A stretch of 64,000 bases of DNA from Flavobacteriaceae bacterium (GCA_014075215.1 CP046177.1:558001-622000); one strand, 5' to 3'. Shown: positions 9,958-19,633, numbered from the stretch's first letter. Notes: generated by a model from the sequence alone, not told the origin. A program made the numbers and translations.

Positions 9958-10299
9958 TTGAACGTTTTGATTTACAAAAAACAGTTATACTCATCCGTTA
10001 TATCAGTGCTACTTCTCTTGGCATTGGCAGTACCTGTTTCTATTCAATTCTTTCATATGCTTGAAGGGCATCATGATATTTCATGCAATATCAAAGGCCG
10101 TCATTTACACCAACTCGAACGGGAGTGTAAAATATGTGATTTTTGCCCGTCTCCTTTGGGTTTTAATTTAAACATTTCCGTTGCTACTTCAACATCTGTT
10201 ACAATTGAAAAGGGTACTAATCAGTATAGTACACCTTTCATAAAAGCTTTTTATAAATCTAACACCTCATTAAGAGCTCCTCCCTATTTTCTTATGTAA
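9958..10299 (+). CDS. Small Cys/His-rich membrane-anchored protein upstream of TonB receptor
   Basis: 113 residues; the start is uncertain (TTG 9958 or TTG 9967, no ATG before the hydrophobic segment). One hydrophobic segment (VISVLLLLALAVPVSIQFF) precedes an extracytoplasmic part rich in His and Cys (MLEGHHDISC, HLHQLERECKICDFC). The CxxCxxC-like cluster and histidines suggest metal binding. It is 32 bp before the TonB-dependent receptor and shares its promoter, so a metal-related role (sensing or chaperoning) is inferred. I do not recognise a named family. Confidence 0.65.
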   Translation: MNVLIYKKQLYSSVISVLLLLALAVPVSIQFFHMLEGHHDISCNIKGRHLHQLERECKICDFCPSPLGFNLNISVATSTSVTIEKGTNQYSTPFIKAFYKSNTSLRAPPYFLM

Positions 10300-10331
10300 T
10301 TAAAAATCATTTTTAATGCAAATAAGGATTT

Positions 10332-12728
10332 ATGCGAATATATGGATTATGGCTGTTGTTGTTTGGCAATATAGTCATTTCACAAAATTGTAATTATACA
10401 TTTTCCGGTAAAGTAACAGATCTTCACGATGGTTCACCACTTGTAGAGGCCCGGGTTGCTATTGCCCATACGGAAAAGATCGTTCTGACCGATGAAAATG
10501 GAAATTTTATCATTCCTAACCTCTGCAATCAGACATATACCATTAGTGTATCTCATCCTCTTTGTACAACAAAGCAATACCGTATTAAGATAAGGGGAAA
10601 TACTACTAAAGTGTTTCGTTTGGAACACCATATACAAGAGCTTAATGAAGTGATAGTTAAAGGGAAATCTTACAAAAAAAAGACACATAGTTTGCTTGAA
10701 AATAGAGTTTTAAAAAAAGATTTGGAGCGTTTTAGCAGCGCATCAATTGGTGATGTTTTGAACAATTTGTCCGGTGTTTCTTCTTTGAATACGGGAAATA
10801 CTATTGTCAAACCCATTATCAACGGTCTTCACAGTAGCCGGATTATTACCATCAATAACGGGGTACGTATGGAAGACCAGGAATGGGGCGCAGAGCATGC
10901 TCCAAACATCGATATCAATTCTTCGGGAGGCATTACATTAATAAAAGGAGCGGGCGCTTTGCAATATGGCGGAGATGCTATTGGAGGAGTTATTGTTTCT
11001 GAAATTTCCAAAACACCTCTGAAAGACAGTTTGTATGGAAAAACACTGTTTGCGGGAATTTCAAACGGACGGGGAGGTTCGTTAACCGCTCAATTGACAA
11101 AAAGCTATAAAAACGGATGGCATGGCATATTCCAAGGCACATACAAACGGTTGGGAGATACCCGGGCTCCGGATTATACGCTAAGCAATACAGGTGTTCA
11201 GGGAAAAAATGCTTCATTAAGTATAGGTTTTAATGGTTTGAATTATGGAATAGAAGGCTATTATTCACTGTTTAAAAACGATATAGGTATTCTAAGGGCA
11301 TCACATATTGGTGGCGCAGAAGATCAGGTATTGGCTATCAATCAACAGCAACCGCTTATCATTAATGACTTTACATATAACATAGCTGCCCCCGGGCAGG
11401 ATGTTACCCATCATTTAGTCAAGCTAAGCGGGTTTAAAAAAATGAACTCAAGAGGGAAATTAAGTTTTCAATACGATTTTCAGTTTAATAACAGGTTAGA
11501 GTTTGATATCAGGCGCGGAGATGACAGAAATAATGCTTCTCTGGATTTAGAACTCAAAACACATACATTGAAATTTGATGTAGATGCTAACATTTCGGAA
11601 ACTTCAAATCTAAAAACAGGGATATTGATGAGATACCAAAATAATTTCGCAAACCCCGATACCGGAGTTCGAAGGTTAATTCCAGACTACTATAAATACC
11701 ATATAGGGGTTTATGGAATTTTAGACCATCGTTTCAATGAAAAATGGCTGGCGGAATTGGGTAGCCGATTTGATTATAATCATATGGATGTTTTTAAATT
11801 TTACAGAACTTCTTTCTGGGAATCCCGTAATTATGATGACCTCTTTTCACATATTGTTGTACAAGAATTAAACAATCAAATTTTGACCAATCCCAAATTG
11901 AATTTTTATAATTTTTCCGCAACTGCCGGTATAAAGTACTCATTTAAAAAGTACTATGATGTATATATGAATTACTCTTTGGCTTCCCGATCTCCAAATC
12001 CGTCAGAGTTATTTAGTGAAGGGTTACATCATTCCGCATCAAGAATTGAATTAGGAGATTTAAGGTTTCGTTCGGAAACGGCTCATAAGATTTCATTAAC
12101 ATTCCTCTATAACAATGAAAATGTTAGCGTTTCTATAAATCCTTATGTAAATATAATTCACAATTTCATCGTGATTGAGCCGACAGGAGTTCAGCAAACA
12201 ATAAGGGGAAATTTCCAGATATGGGAATATCGCCAAACGGATGCCTTATTAGCAGGGTTGGATATAGACGTATCTTATAAGCTAGCCGGAAACCTCAGGC
12301 TATATCATAGATTCTCACTTGTAAAAGGTTATGACAGAACCCGTGATCTTCCTCTGATACAGATGCCTCCGGTTAGGATAAACAGTGAAATGGTGTATAA
12401 AAATGAGAAGGCCAATAATGTGCGCATTGCTTTACAAAGTGTTTATGTTTTTAGACAGAATGAATTCCCTGACAACAACTTTGATGTTTTTATTCCCGGT
12501 ACGGGATCATTTGAAACCGTAGATGTAAGCACCCCTCCCGGTGCATACCATATCCTGAATGTTAACTCCAGTGTGGACTTTAATATCAGCAAAAATTCAT
12601 GGATTACCATAGGCGCAAACATTAATAACATCCTGAATACCAATTACAGAGATTACCTTAACCGATTACGGTATTACGCTGATGACTTAGGAAGAAACTT
12701 CCTATTGAGTTTTAAAATCAATTATTAA
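10332..12728 (+). CDS. TonB-dependent outer-membrane receptor with carboxypeptidase-regulatory-like domain
   Basis: 798 residues. A signal peptide (MRIYGLWLLLFGNIVISQ) is followed by a CarboxypepD_reg-like beta-sandwich (FSGKVTDLHDGSPLVEARV). The plug domain is next (IGDVLNNLSGVSS, IINGLHSSRIITINNGVRMEDQEWG, GAGALQYGGDAIGGVI), then the 22-strand barrel ending in FLLSFKINY with a C-terminal aromatic residue. The plug resembles the ZnuD-like/metal receptor subgroup, which fits the Cys/His-rich gene upstream and the lipoprotein downstream. Energised by TonB-ExbBD across the periplasm. The ligand is inferred, not shown. Confidence 0.9.
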   Translation: MRIYGLWLLLFGNIVISQNCNYTFSGKVTDLHDGSPLVEARVAIAHTEKIVLTDENGNFIIPNLCNQTYTISVSHPLCTTKQYRIKIRGNTTKVFRLEHHIQELNEVIVKGKSYKKKTHSLLENRVLKKDLERFSSASIGDVLNNLSGVSSLNTGNTIVKPIINGLHSSRIITINNGVRMEDQEWGAEHAPNIDINSSGGITLIKGAGALQYGGDAIGGVIVSEISKTPLKDSLYGKTLFAGISNGRGGSLTAQLTKSYKNGWHGIFQGTYKRLGDTRAPDYTLSNTGVQGKNASLSIGFNGLNYGIEGYYSLFKNDIGILRASHIGGAEDQVLAINQQQPLIINDFTYNIAAPGQDVTHHLVKLSGFKKMNSRGKLSFQYDFQFNNRLEFDIRRGDDRNNASLDLELKTHTLKFDVDANISETSNLKTGILMRYQNNFANPDTGVRRLIPDYYKYHIGVYGILDHRFNEKWLAELGSRFDYNHMDVFKFYRTSFWESRNYDDLFSHIVVQELNNQILTNPKLNFYNFSATAGIKYSFKKYYDVYMNYSLASRSPNPSELFSEGLHHSASRIELGDLRFRSETAHKISLTFLYNNENVSVSINPYVNIIHNFIVIEPTGVQQTIRGNFQIWEYRQTDALLAGLDIDVSYKLAGNLRLYHRFSLVKGYDRTRDLPLIQMPPVRINSEMVYKNEKANNVRIALQSVYVFRQNEFPDNNFDVFIPGTGSFETVDVSTPPGAYHILNVNSSVDFNISKNSWITIGANINNILNTNYRDYLNRLRYYADDLGRNFLLSFKINY

Positions 12729-12747
12729 TTATATCAAAACAAGCAAA

Positions 12748-13296
12748 ATGAGAAAAACAAATTTTTTAAATGTATTATTTATTACAGCTTTACTAATTGT
12801 ATCGTGTTCAAAAAATGATACTCCACAGGTCGTTAATGAAGAAGAAGTAATTACGACGCTTACCGTAATATTAACCCCTGCAGGTGGCGGTACAGCCATC
12901 ACATTACAAAGCCAAGACTTAGATGCGGACGGCCCTAATGCTCCGGATGTTACGGTTTCAGGACCGCTGTCTGCGGGAGTTGTTTACAACGGAAGTATTG
13001 CACTTCTTAATGAAACTGAGACTCCGCCAGGCAATGTAACCGAAGAGGTTGAACAAGAGTCGAATGAACATCAGTTCTTTTACACTGTAGCAGGTCTGGA
13101 TATAACCACTGCCTATACTAATTTTGATGGAAACGGAAACCCTCTGGGAACTATGTTTACACTCACTACAGGCGTTGCCGGTACAGGTACCCTGACCTTT
13201 ACATTGCGCCATGAGCCCACAAAACCAAATACGGGATTAAGTGACGCAGGAGGAGAAACAGATATTACCGTAACTTTCGATGTTACCATACAATAA
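12748..13296 (+). CDS. Lipoprotein paired with the TonB receptor (annotated in relatives as type 1 periplasmic binding fold superfamily)
   Basis: 182 residues, lipoprotein signal MRKTNFLNVLFITALLIVSC with the Cys at 20. The rest is beta-rich: LTVILTPAGGGTAITLQSQDLD, VTVSGPLSAGVVYNGSIALLN, GTLTFTLRHEPTKPN, GETDITVTFDVTIQ. I recall near-identical architecture in Flavobacteriia genes that follow this receptor type, so the pair is probably functional. Gap to the receptor is 19 bp (same operon). Likely tethered to the periplasmic or surface side of the outer membrane; ligand unknown. The IS1595 remnant begins right at its stop codon, but the C-terminus looks complete. Confidence 0.8.
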   Translation: MRKTNFLNVLFITALLIVSCSKNDTPQVVNEEEVITTLTVILTPAGGGTAITLQSQDLDADGPNAPDVTVSGPLSAGVVYNGSIALLNETETPPGNVTEEVEQESNEHQFFYTVAGLDITTAYTNFDGNGNPLGTMFTLTTGVAGTGTLTFTLRHEPTKPNTGLSDAGGETDITVTFDVTIQ

Positions 13297-13297
13297 T

Positions 13298-13528
13298 AGG
13301 TATAAAATACTGCCATGGGTACATATTGCCATAAGAAGTAATGCAAAGAGGCTTCTACCGGACATACACCACTCAATAGGAAGTGACTATCTACAAAGTT
13401 ATCTTGATGAGTTTTGCTATAAATTCAACAGAAGATACTTTGATTCTGTCTTTGATAGGATGTTAGTGGCAGCGCTAGAATGCAAGTGGAAAAAATGTGC
13501 AAACTATCGGATAGTCATTTTAAATTAA
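13298..13528 (+). pseudogene. IS1595-family transposase C-terminal remnant
   Basis: About 77 codons matching the end of ISXO2-like DDE transposases: LPWVHIAIRSNAKRLL, GSDYLQSYLDEFCYKFNRR, then VFDRMLVAALECKW. The catalytic N-terminal part is missing, so this is a truncated, inactive copy. It abuts the stop codon of the lipoprotein gene, and the matching element end is at 13693-13712. Confidence 0.8.
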
Positions 13529-13645
13529 CCAAGTTGGGTTAATTTGTTTTAGCTGTCCGCCTGTTCCCAAATTTTTAGTAAACGAATTGACCTATGAGGC
13601 AATCACACGAGGGAGTGGACTTTCAAAATCGTAAAATTGTAAAGC

Positions 13646-13712
13646 GAACTCATCCGGTTAAATAAATTTCAATCATTTTTTAGAAGGAAATTGAAAAAGT
13701 TTAGATGAGTTC
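13646..13712. repeat. Inverted GAACTCATC ends: IS1595 remnant terminus
   Basis: GAACTCATC (13646-13654) and GATGAGTTC (13704-13712) form a short inverted pair around 50 bp of AT-rich DNA. The outer end (GAACTCATCTAAACTTTTTC in reverse) resembles the termini of the MITE at 7955-8114. Together with the transposase remnant it marks a decayed IS1595-type insertion. A palindrome TTAACC..GGTTAA at 13525-13542 could terminate transcription of the upstream operon. Confidence 0.55.
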
Positions 13713-13728
13713 ATTAAAGCTTTTTAGT

Positions 13729-15576
13729 TTATTCTATTTCCCACCGGTTATTTTCCTGATTGACGTCTGCCATTAATTTAGACGGATCAATTGCTACGGA
13801 TTCTATTTCTTTATGTGTATTAAAGGTATACGTCGGATGTGCCCAGGGCCAGTCTTCTAAAACCGTGGCCGTTGTTGGTTTGTTTCCTCGCATCATTCGC
13901 AGTGGAATATTAAAATGTTCCTTTGTACCATCTTCATAGGTAATCTCCACGTCTACAGGCATAGGCATCTGACCAATTCTTTCCAATGTAATGGCTGTTC
14001 CGTCTACGGATTGTATACCGTAATCTATGGTGTGTGTAGTTTGTGTCCATTCATTTAAATACCAGTCCAGATGCAAGCCGGAAACTTTTTCCGCAGATCT
14101 TTTAATGTCATTAGGAGTGGGATGTTTAAAACAAAAATCGTTAAAATATTTTTTAATTGTTTTCGTCGTATTTTCTTTACCGATTATATATTCTAATTGA
14201 GATAAGAATATGGCACCTTTACTATAGCTTCCAATTCCATATGCTAAATTGGTATGGTATCTGTCAGCATGAGTAGACAGCGGCTCTTCCACTCCTCTGG
14301 ATACAATAGCATAATATCCTCTATACGAACCGGTATGCGGATTTGCACTATTTCCCCCCAGGATTTCATCACCGGCTTTTGCAGCGATATAAGAAGTAAA
14401 GCCTTCGTCCATCCATGGGTGTTTACTTTCATTAGTTGCCAGTAAAAACTGAAACCAAGTATGTGCCAGCTCATGTGCTGTAACTCCAAATAAACTTCCG
14501 TAAGATCTTTTTCCGGTAATAAGTGTAGACATGGCGTACTCCATTCCGCCGTCTCCTCCCTGAATTACCGAGTATTGCTTATACGGATAGGCTCCTATAT
14601 GTGTGCTGAAATAATTCATCAGCGCGGCTGTATGTGGTTGTAATTTTTTCCAGTTTTCTATGTATTCCGCATCTAATGTTCTTTTATAGAAAAAGTGTAA
14701 GTCAATTCCACTATCCATCTTATAGATGTCATGGTTGTATTCCGGATCTGCAGCCCAGGTGAAATCATGCACGTCCGGAGCCTTAAAATGCCAGGTCAAT
14801 TTATCTGATGCCGGCAAATTCAGAGGTTTTGATGTATCTTCATAACCATGACCTACTTCTTGGGGGTTTTGCAGATATCCTGTGCCGCCTACTACAAAGT
14901 TTTTATCAATGTGTAAGGTTACATCAAAATCTCCCCAAACACCGTGAAACTCTCTGCCTATATAAGGAGGCGTATGCCAACCTTCAAAATCATATTCGGC
15001 CATTTTAGGATACCATTGGGTCATAGACAATGCAATTCCTTCTTTATTATTTCTTCCTGAACGACGAATCTGTACGGGTACCTGGGCGTTAAAAACCATG
15101 TCAAAGGTTACGCCCTCTCCGGGTTTAATAGGTTGATTTAGTTTTACCTCCAGAATAGTTCCTACGGTTTTATAGCTGACTGCTTTGCCATTTTGCTTTA
15201 GAGAATTTACATTTATAAAACCTATTTCGGATGGTGATAATTTACTAATCCTGTCTTTAACTCTGCTATCCGGATCAATGATATTTCTGGAACGAACGTC
15301 CATTTGGGAATTTGGCTGAAAGGCATTGAAATACAAATGGTAGTATACATTTTTTAGTTCATCGGGGGAATTATTCGTATAGATTAATTTTTGAATCCCT
15401 TTATATTGATACTTATTTACATCCATATCAATATCCATCGTGTAATCTGCTTTTTGTTGCCAATAAGTAGTACTTGTTGAACCAGGTACAGTTGACGACG
15501 TGTTTTCTCTTGTAGTTGCACAAGAAACGATAAACGCAATCGCTAATAATAAGATGATTATTTTCTTCATTGTCAA
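13729..15576 (-). CDS. M1-family metallopeptidase (aminopeptidase N-like), lipoprotein
   Basis: 615 residues with a lipoprotein signal (MTMKKIIILLLAIAFIVSC). The zinc site HExxH is TAHELAHTWF (~residue 367); the third ligand is the Glu of MDEGFTSYIAAK 19 residues on. The exopeptidase motif region appears as GGMEYAMS instead of GAMEN, seen in Bacteroidota M1 members. The N-terminal beta domain is typical (YTNNSPDELKNVYYHLYFN). Function: zinc-dependent peptide hydrolysis in the periplasm or on the cell surface. It is the third gene of an operon behind a subtilase (12-bp gap) and an MBL-fold protein. The start at 15576 is two codons before an alternative MKK start. Confidence 0.92.
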   Translation of the reverse strand: MTMKKIIILLLAIAFIVSCATTRENTSSTVPGSTSTTYWQQKADYTMDIDMDVNKYQYKGIQKLIYTNNSPDELKNVYYHLYFNAFQPNSQMDVRSRNIIDPDSRVKDRISKLSPSEIGFINVNSLKQNGKAVSYKTVGTILEVKLNQPIKPGEGVTFDMVFNAQVPVQIRRSGRNNKEGIALSMTQWYPKMAEYDFEGWHTPPYIGREFHGVWGDFDVTLHIDKNFVVGGTGYLQNPQEVGHGYEDTSKPLNLPASDKLTWHFKAPDVHDFTWAADPEYNHDIYKMDSGIDLHFFYKRTLDAEYIENWKKLQPHTAALMNYFSTHIGAYPYKQYSVIQGGDGGMEYAMSTLITGKRSYGSLFGVTAHELAHTWFQFLLATNESKHPWMDEGFTSYIAAKAGDEILGGNSANPHTGSYRGYYAIVSRGVEEPLSTHADRYHTNLAYGIGSYSKGAIFLSQLEYIIGKENTTKTIKKYFNDFCFKHPTPNDIKRSAEKVSGLHLDWYLNEWTQTTHTIDYGIQSVDGTAITLERIGQMPMPVDVEITYEDGTKEHFNIPLRMMRGNKPTTATVLEDWPWAHPTYTFNTHKEIESVAIDPSKLMADVNQENNRWEIE

Positions 15577-15588
15577 TTGATTTGGTAA

Positions 15589-17226
15589 TTACTTCCCATG
15601 AACCATTTTAGCTGCCATTTTTAAAGCATTGTAAGCATTTACAATTCTTCCTGATACCGATAGCTCTGAAAAATGTACTTTTTCTCCTCCGGGGTATGCT
15701 GCGGAAACGGAACCCGGTTTTATGACCTCTATATCTACTTTTGTTCCCGAATTCATGATGATTTTCTTTACCTGACTTGCTGATAAATCCGGATAGTAGG
15801 ACCTTATCATTGCTGCAACTCCTGCTGTGGCAGGAGAAGCCATAGAAGTTCCGCTATTGAATTCATATTCGCTTTCCGGAGTAGTCGAATAAATTTCAAC
15901 ACCGGGAGCAAATATGTCTACATTTATTTTCCCGTAATTTGTAAATGAAGCCGGTAATTTTTCATTGTAGTGGTAGCTTATCGCTCCAACGGTTAAAAAA
16001 TTGCCGGCGATTTCATTTTTCATGTCGGGTGCATCATTAGGGTAGCTTATATCCATATCAATATTTTTACCTGAATTTCCTGCGGCATTTACAATTAACA
16101 CATCTTTTTTTTCTGCGTATTTGATGGCTTCATATACCCACTCTTTCTTTGGAGAGTATCCTTTACCGAAACTGGTATTGATTACTCTGGCTCCATTAGC
16201 TACCGCATATCGGATTCCAAGGGCAACATCTTTATCGTATTCATCACCGTCGGGAACGACGCGTACAGCCATAATTTTAACATTCTTTGCAACGCCATTC
16301 ATCCCAATTTGGTTATTTCTTGTTGCTCCTATAATTCCCGAAACGTGTGTTCCGTGTGATTCTTTTTTCTCCGAATGTCCCGATTTGTTATCCCCGTAGA
16401 ATTTTGTTTCCATAGAGTTTTCATCATCATTCAATACACTTCTATAGTCTTTTTTAAGTACTGTTCCGGCGAGAATATCTTCTGCTTCGGACACTAATGA
16501 AGTAAGTTCGTCTATAGCTTCTTGCATAGAAGACAGGCCAAAATCAAACATCTGATTGGCAATGTCTGCACTTTTTGCCATTTGTTCATCCGAGGTGTCA
16601 ATGTTAGCCAAATCTGCTTTTTTGTATGCTTTGGTTCCTAATTTTTTAGAGATATTGTCATCCGCAAAGGTTACCGCTTGTAAAATTCGGCCATATCTCA
16701 ACTTGTTTTGAGAAGCATCTGCCACTTTTTTATCATATGCTGCTTTTGCTTTTTGATATGTGGCTTCATCAACGAGTTTTGGGTTTTTAATGATTCGGTA
16801 CAGTTCCGCGTTCTCCTTATAAATTCCACCCAGGAAATTCCACCCATATACGTCATCTGTATATCCGTTTTTATCATCGTCAATTCCATTTCCCACCTTC
16901 TCTTTTGGGTTTGTCCATGCTACATCTGCCAGATCTTCATGCATTAAATCTGTTCCCGAATCTACGACTGCTACAATAACGGTTGTCCCTTTTTTATTTT
17001 CAACAAATTGGTATGCTTTCTCCAAGCTTATTCCGGGGATAGAGTCTTTTATCAAATCCAAATGCCCCCAACCCTGTTTTTGATGTTCCGTTAATGCGGT
17101 TTTCTTACCCACTGCATTTATGGGTATCGGATTCCCTTCGGGTACAGCAAGGGTATTTATCGTTTTACACCCGGCTAATAAAAATAACCCTACGGATATA
17201 TATACTAATGTTTTTATGGTTTTCAT
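15589..17226 (-). CDS. S8-family subtilisin-like serine peptidase, lipoprotein
   Basis: About 545 residues from ATG 17226 (MKTIKTLVYISVGLFLLAGC, lipoprotein signal); the frame is open to 17250 but that start would overlap the preceding gene. The catalytic triad is visible: Asp in VVDSGTDLMHEDL, His in SHGTHVSGIIGA, Ser in GTSMASPATAG. Between Asp and His there is an unusually long insertion (~200 residues, including a degenerate coiled region), typical of Bacteroidota subtilases. Probably a periplasmic or surface protease. It overlaps functionally with the M1 peptidase next door, suggesting joint peptide degradation. No T9SS C-terminal domain is seen. Confidence 0.92.
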   Translation of the reverse strand: MKTIKTLVYISVGLFLLAGCKTINTLAVPEGNPIPINAVGKKTALTEHQKQGWGHLDLIKDSIPGISLEKAYQFVENKKGTTVIVAVVDSGTDLMHEDLADVAWTNPKEKVGNGIDDDKNGYTDDVYGWNFLGGIYKENAELYRIIKNPKLVDEATYQKAKAAYDKKVADASQNKLRYGRILQAVTFADDNISKKLGTKAYKKADLANIDTSDEQMAKSADIANQMFDFGLSSMQEAIDELTSLVSEAEDILAGTVLKKDYRSVLNDDENSMETKFYGDNKSGHSEKKESHGTHVSGIIGATRNNQIGMNGVAKNVKIMAVRVVPDGDEYDKDVALGIRYAVANGARVINTSFGKGYSPKKEWVYEAIKYAEKKDVLIVNAAGNSGKNIDMDISYPNDAPDMKNEIAGNFLTVGAISYHYNEKLPASFTNYGKINVDIFAPGVEIYSTTPESEYEFNSGTSMASPATAGVAAMIRSYYPDLSASQVKKIIMNSGTKVDIEVIKPGSVSAAYPGGEKVHFSELSVSGRIVNAYNALKMAAKMVHGK

Positions 17227-17233
17227 AATTGCT

Positions 17234-18085
17234 CTAGTTAAAAATGTCATTAAATTTATATGTTTCTTTTAGTCTGACTCCTTTTTCTGTTTTTTGAACC
17301 GTGCAAATTTCCGTATCGGCATCGTGTTCCAAAAACAAGAAATATTCTTTTTCTGCAGCTTCATTCAAAAAAGCTTCTTTTTCTTGTATGGTTATCAATG
17401 GCCTTGTATCATAGCCCATCACATAAGGTAAGGGTATATGTCCGGTAGTTGGTAATAAGTCTGCCATAAAAACCAATGTTTTACCCTGATAGGTTATTTT
17501 TGGCAGCATTTGTTTTTCCGTATGACCATCCATGTATAATACATCAAACCCCAGTGCGTTTTCACCCGGTTTAATAAAATGAAGTTGTCCGCTTTCTTCA
17601 ATAGGCAGAATATTTTCTTTTAAAAACGAGGCTTTTTCCCTCGGATTGGGATTTACAGCCCACTGCCAATGGTTTGTATTACTCCAAAACCGGGCATTTT
17701 TAAAAGCGGGCTCATACCCTGTTTTGGTTTGGTTCCACTGAATGGCTCCTCCGCAATGATCGAAGTGTAAATGTGTTAAAAATACATCTGTTATATCTTC
17801 TCTGTGAAATTCGTGTTTTGCCAGGGAAGTATCTAAGGAAAAATCTCCAAACAAAAAATAGTATCCAAAAAATATATCTGTTTGTTTAGAACCCAAGCCC
17901 GTATCAATCAGAATGAGGGAATTTCCATTTTCAATCAGCATACACCGCATACTCATGGAAATTAAGTTATTGGCATCTGCGGGGTTTGTTTTTTGCCAAA
18001 TGGTTTTGGGTACAACACCAAACATAGCCCCTCCGTCTAACTTAAAATTTCCGGTTTCTATGGGATAAATTTTCATACGCAACAA
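17234..18085 (-). CDS. MBL-fold metallo-hydrolase
   Basis: 283 residues with the metallo-beta-lactamase signature HLHFDHCGG (HxHxDH, positions ~110-118), a later metal-ligand His in YMDGHTEKQML and an Asp in FMADLLPTTGH. No signal peptide, so probably cytoplasmic. Substrate unknown; the family includes lactonases, thioesterases and phosphodiesterases. First gene of the operon with the subtilase (7-bp gap) and M1 peptidase. The pairing with two peptidases is conserved in my memory of Flavobacteriaceae, but no function is established. Confidence 0.88.
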   Translation of the reverse strand: MLRMKIYPIETGNFKLDGGAMFGVVPKTIWQKTNPADANNLISMSMRCMLIENGNSLILIDTGLGSKQTDIFFGYYFLFGDFSLDTSLAKHEFHREDITDVFLTHLHFDHCGGAIQWNQTKTGYEPAFKNARFWSNTNHWQWAVNPNPREKASFLKENILPIEESGQLHFIKPGENALGFDVLYMDGHTEKQMLPKITYQGKTLVFMADLLPTTGHIPLPYVMGYDTRPLITIQEKEAFLNEAAEKEYFLFLEHDADTEICTVQKTEKGVRLKETYKFNDIFN

Positions 18086-18122
18086 ATATGCGGAAAAATG
18101 ATGACTTTTTTGTTAATTAAAT

Positions 18123-18245
18123 GAGACCTTTGCAGAGTTGATTTGACAAAAAAGTTCGACACCCGAAGAAAATTTTCTAGAAGGAAGAAATTTGAAGTCA
18201 AATCAATTTTAATACGGAATATATCACTTATTTTGCAAAGGTCTC
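18123..18245. mobile_element. 123-bp MITE with 5-bp target duplication
   Basis: Terminal inverted repeats GAGACCTTTGCA / TGCAAAGGTCTC, an inner inverted pair TTGATTTGAC / GTCAAATCAA, and a perfect TAAAT duplication (18118-18122 and 18246-18250). The reverse complement matches 22115-22248 closely except for a ~43-bp deletion between two GAAAATTTT direct repeats. It is therefore a deletion derivative of the sequence that ends the ISAon1-like region at 22115. Confidence 0.8.
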
Positions 18246-18265
18246 TAAATTCTAATACCTTTTAA

Positions 18266-19529
18266 CAGGGCAAAGGCATTAAACTTTGATAAGATTAAGT
18301 ACTTTAATAAGGTAGTGATTATTCCATCCAACCTTTAATCTCCTGCTTTTGACACCAACTTTAGCTGATTTTTCATTTTTAAGAAGATTAAGCGCAATTT
18401 TGTTTAGAATAGAAAAGTTTTGCGCAGCATTATCTTTTCTTTTTCTAGAAGCATCTTCTTCGAATGCAACATCTAAGGTCCAATGCAGTTTATTTTCAAT
18501 ACCCCAATGTGAACGTATGGCTTTTTGAAAATCTTTAGGCTTAGCCTTTGTGCTAGATATATAATAGCGTGTAGCTGTTTCTATTGGTTTATCAGAGTTT
18601 TTAAATTCACGCTTGCTTTCTATTTTAACCATAGCAGTAAGACTATCCCATTTATTATCCGGTGGAATACATTGAAAGTTTGTCATAACACTGCATTTTC
18701 GGGTTTCTATCCTTCCATGGTTTAGTTCTTCACTTATAGAGGTTGCTATATTTTCACCAAATCTAAATTCATCTTCAATATTTTGATATAATTGTGCTTG
18801 ATTTTGTTTTACAGCTAAAATATAGTCCGCTTGTTTTTCAACAATGGCAGTAGCTATATCTGTCTGACATCCCATAGCATCAATAGTTACAATAGTATCT
18901 TTAATAGATAACACTTTTAGTAATTCTGGAATTGCAGTAATTTCATTAGATTTTTCATGGGTCTTTACCTGCCCTAAAACTAAGTTGTTTTCATTTGCCC
19001 AAGCGCTTACCATATGTACAGGGGATTTTTTACCAGATGCCTTAGCCCCTCTAATGGTTTTACCATCAATAGCAATTACTTCTTTGGGTTGCAGTTTAGC
19101 TAACATACTAACCCATTGTATAAAACATGTTTCAAATTCTACACTATCAATATTAGAGAATACACGATTAAAAGTGTCGTGAGAAGGTATGCCATTGGGT
19201 AGATCTAAAAAAGAGCGTAAAAAATCTTCTTTTGAATAGGCATAGTCTTCCTTTTCATTCCATGAATCTGCACCACAAATAACTGAAATTATCCCGATAA
19301 GAAGGATGCTCTCTAAATCGTAAAGTTGCTTGTGGGTGCGTCTAAAATCAGGAATTTGACCGAATATGGTCTTTAGTTTGTTTGTTGTTTTCAAAACTAT
19401 TAAATTATTGATTATCAGTATAATATACAAACAATCAATAACATAAACAACTAATAACTAACTGAATCTCAATGAATTAAGAACATTACATATCAATAGG
19501 GTTTTTAAAAAGTTTAATGCGTTTGCCTT
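18266..19529 (-). mobile_element. Complete ISAs1-family insertion sequence with 11-bp target duplication
   Basis: Imperfect inverted ends (GGCAAAGGCATTAAACTTT at 18269-18287 versus the reverse of AAAGTTTAATGCGTTTGCC near 19509-19527) enclose the transposase. The direct repeat ATACCTTTTAA flanks it on both sides (18255-18265 and 19530-19540). It landed 20 bp from the MITE end. Intact ends, duplication and transposase indicate a recent insertion. Confidence 0.8.
18279..19430 (-). CDS. ISAs1-family (IS4-like DDE) transposase
   Basis: 383 residues, full length for the family. N-terminal DDE_Tnp_1-associated part (IFGQIPDFRRTHKQLYDLESILLIGIISVICGADSW is the usual block; only positions 20-55 carry it). 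Catalytic residues: Asp in IDGKTIRGA, Asp in TIDAMGCQTDIA, Glu in GIENKLHWTLDVAFEED. No frame break. Catalyses cut-and-paste of the surrounding element. Nothing else is carried. Confidence 0.92.
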   Translation of the reverse strand: MYIILIINNLIVLKTTNKLKTIFGQIPDFRRTHKQLYDLESILLIGIISVICGADSWNEKEDYAYSKEDFLRSFLDLPNGIPSHDTFNRVFSNIDSVEFETCFIQWVSMLAKLQPKEVIAIDGKTIRGAKASGKKSPVHMVSAWANENNLVLGQVKTHEKSNEITAIPELLKVLSIKDTIVTIDAMGCQTDIATAIVEKQADYILAVKQNQAQLYQNIEDEFRFGENIATSISEELNHGRIETRKCSVMTNFQCIPPDNKWDSLTAMVKIESKREFKNSDKPIETATRYYISSTKAKPKDFQKAIRSHWGIENKLHWTLDVAFEEDASRKRKDNAAQNFSILNKIALNLLKNEKSAKVGVKSRRLKVGWNNHYLIKVLNLIKV

Positions 19530-19633
19530 ATACCTTTTAATGTTTGAAACTTTTAGAGTGTACATCCTAAATATAGAGTCGATCTTTTTTAGGTTTATAT
19601 TTCATTTTGAGGCTAGGCATCTTTAACAAAGCA

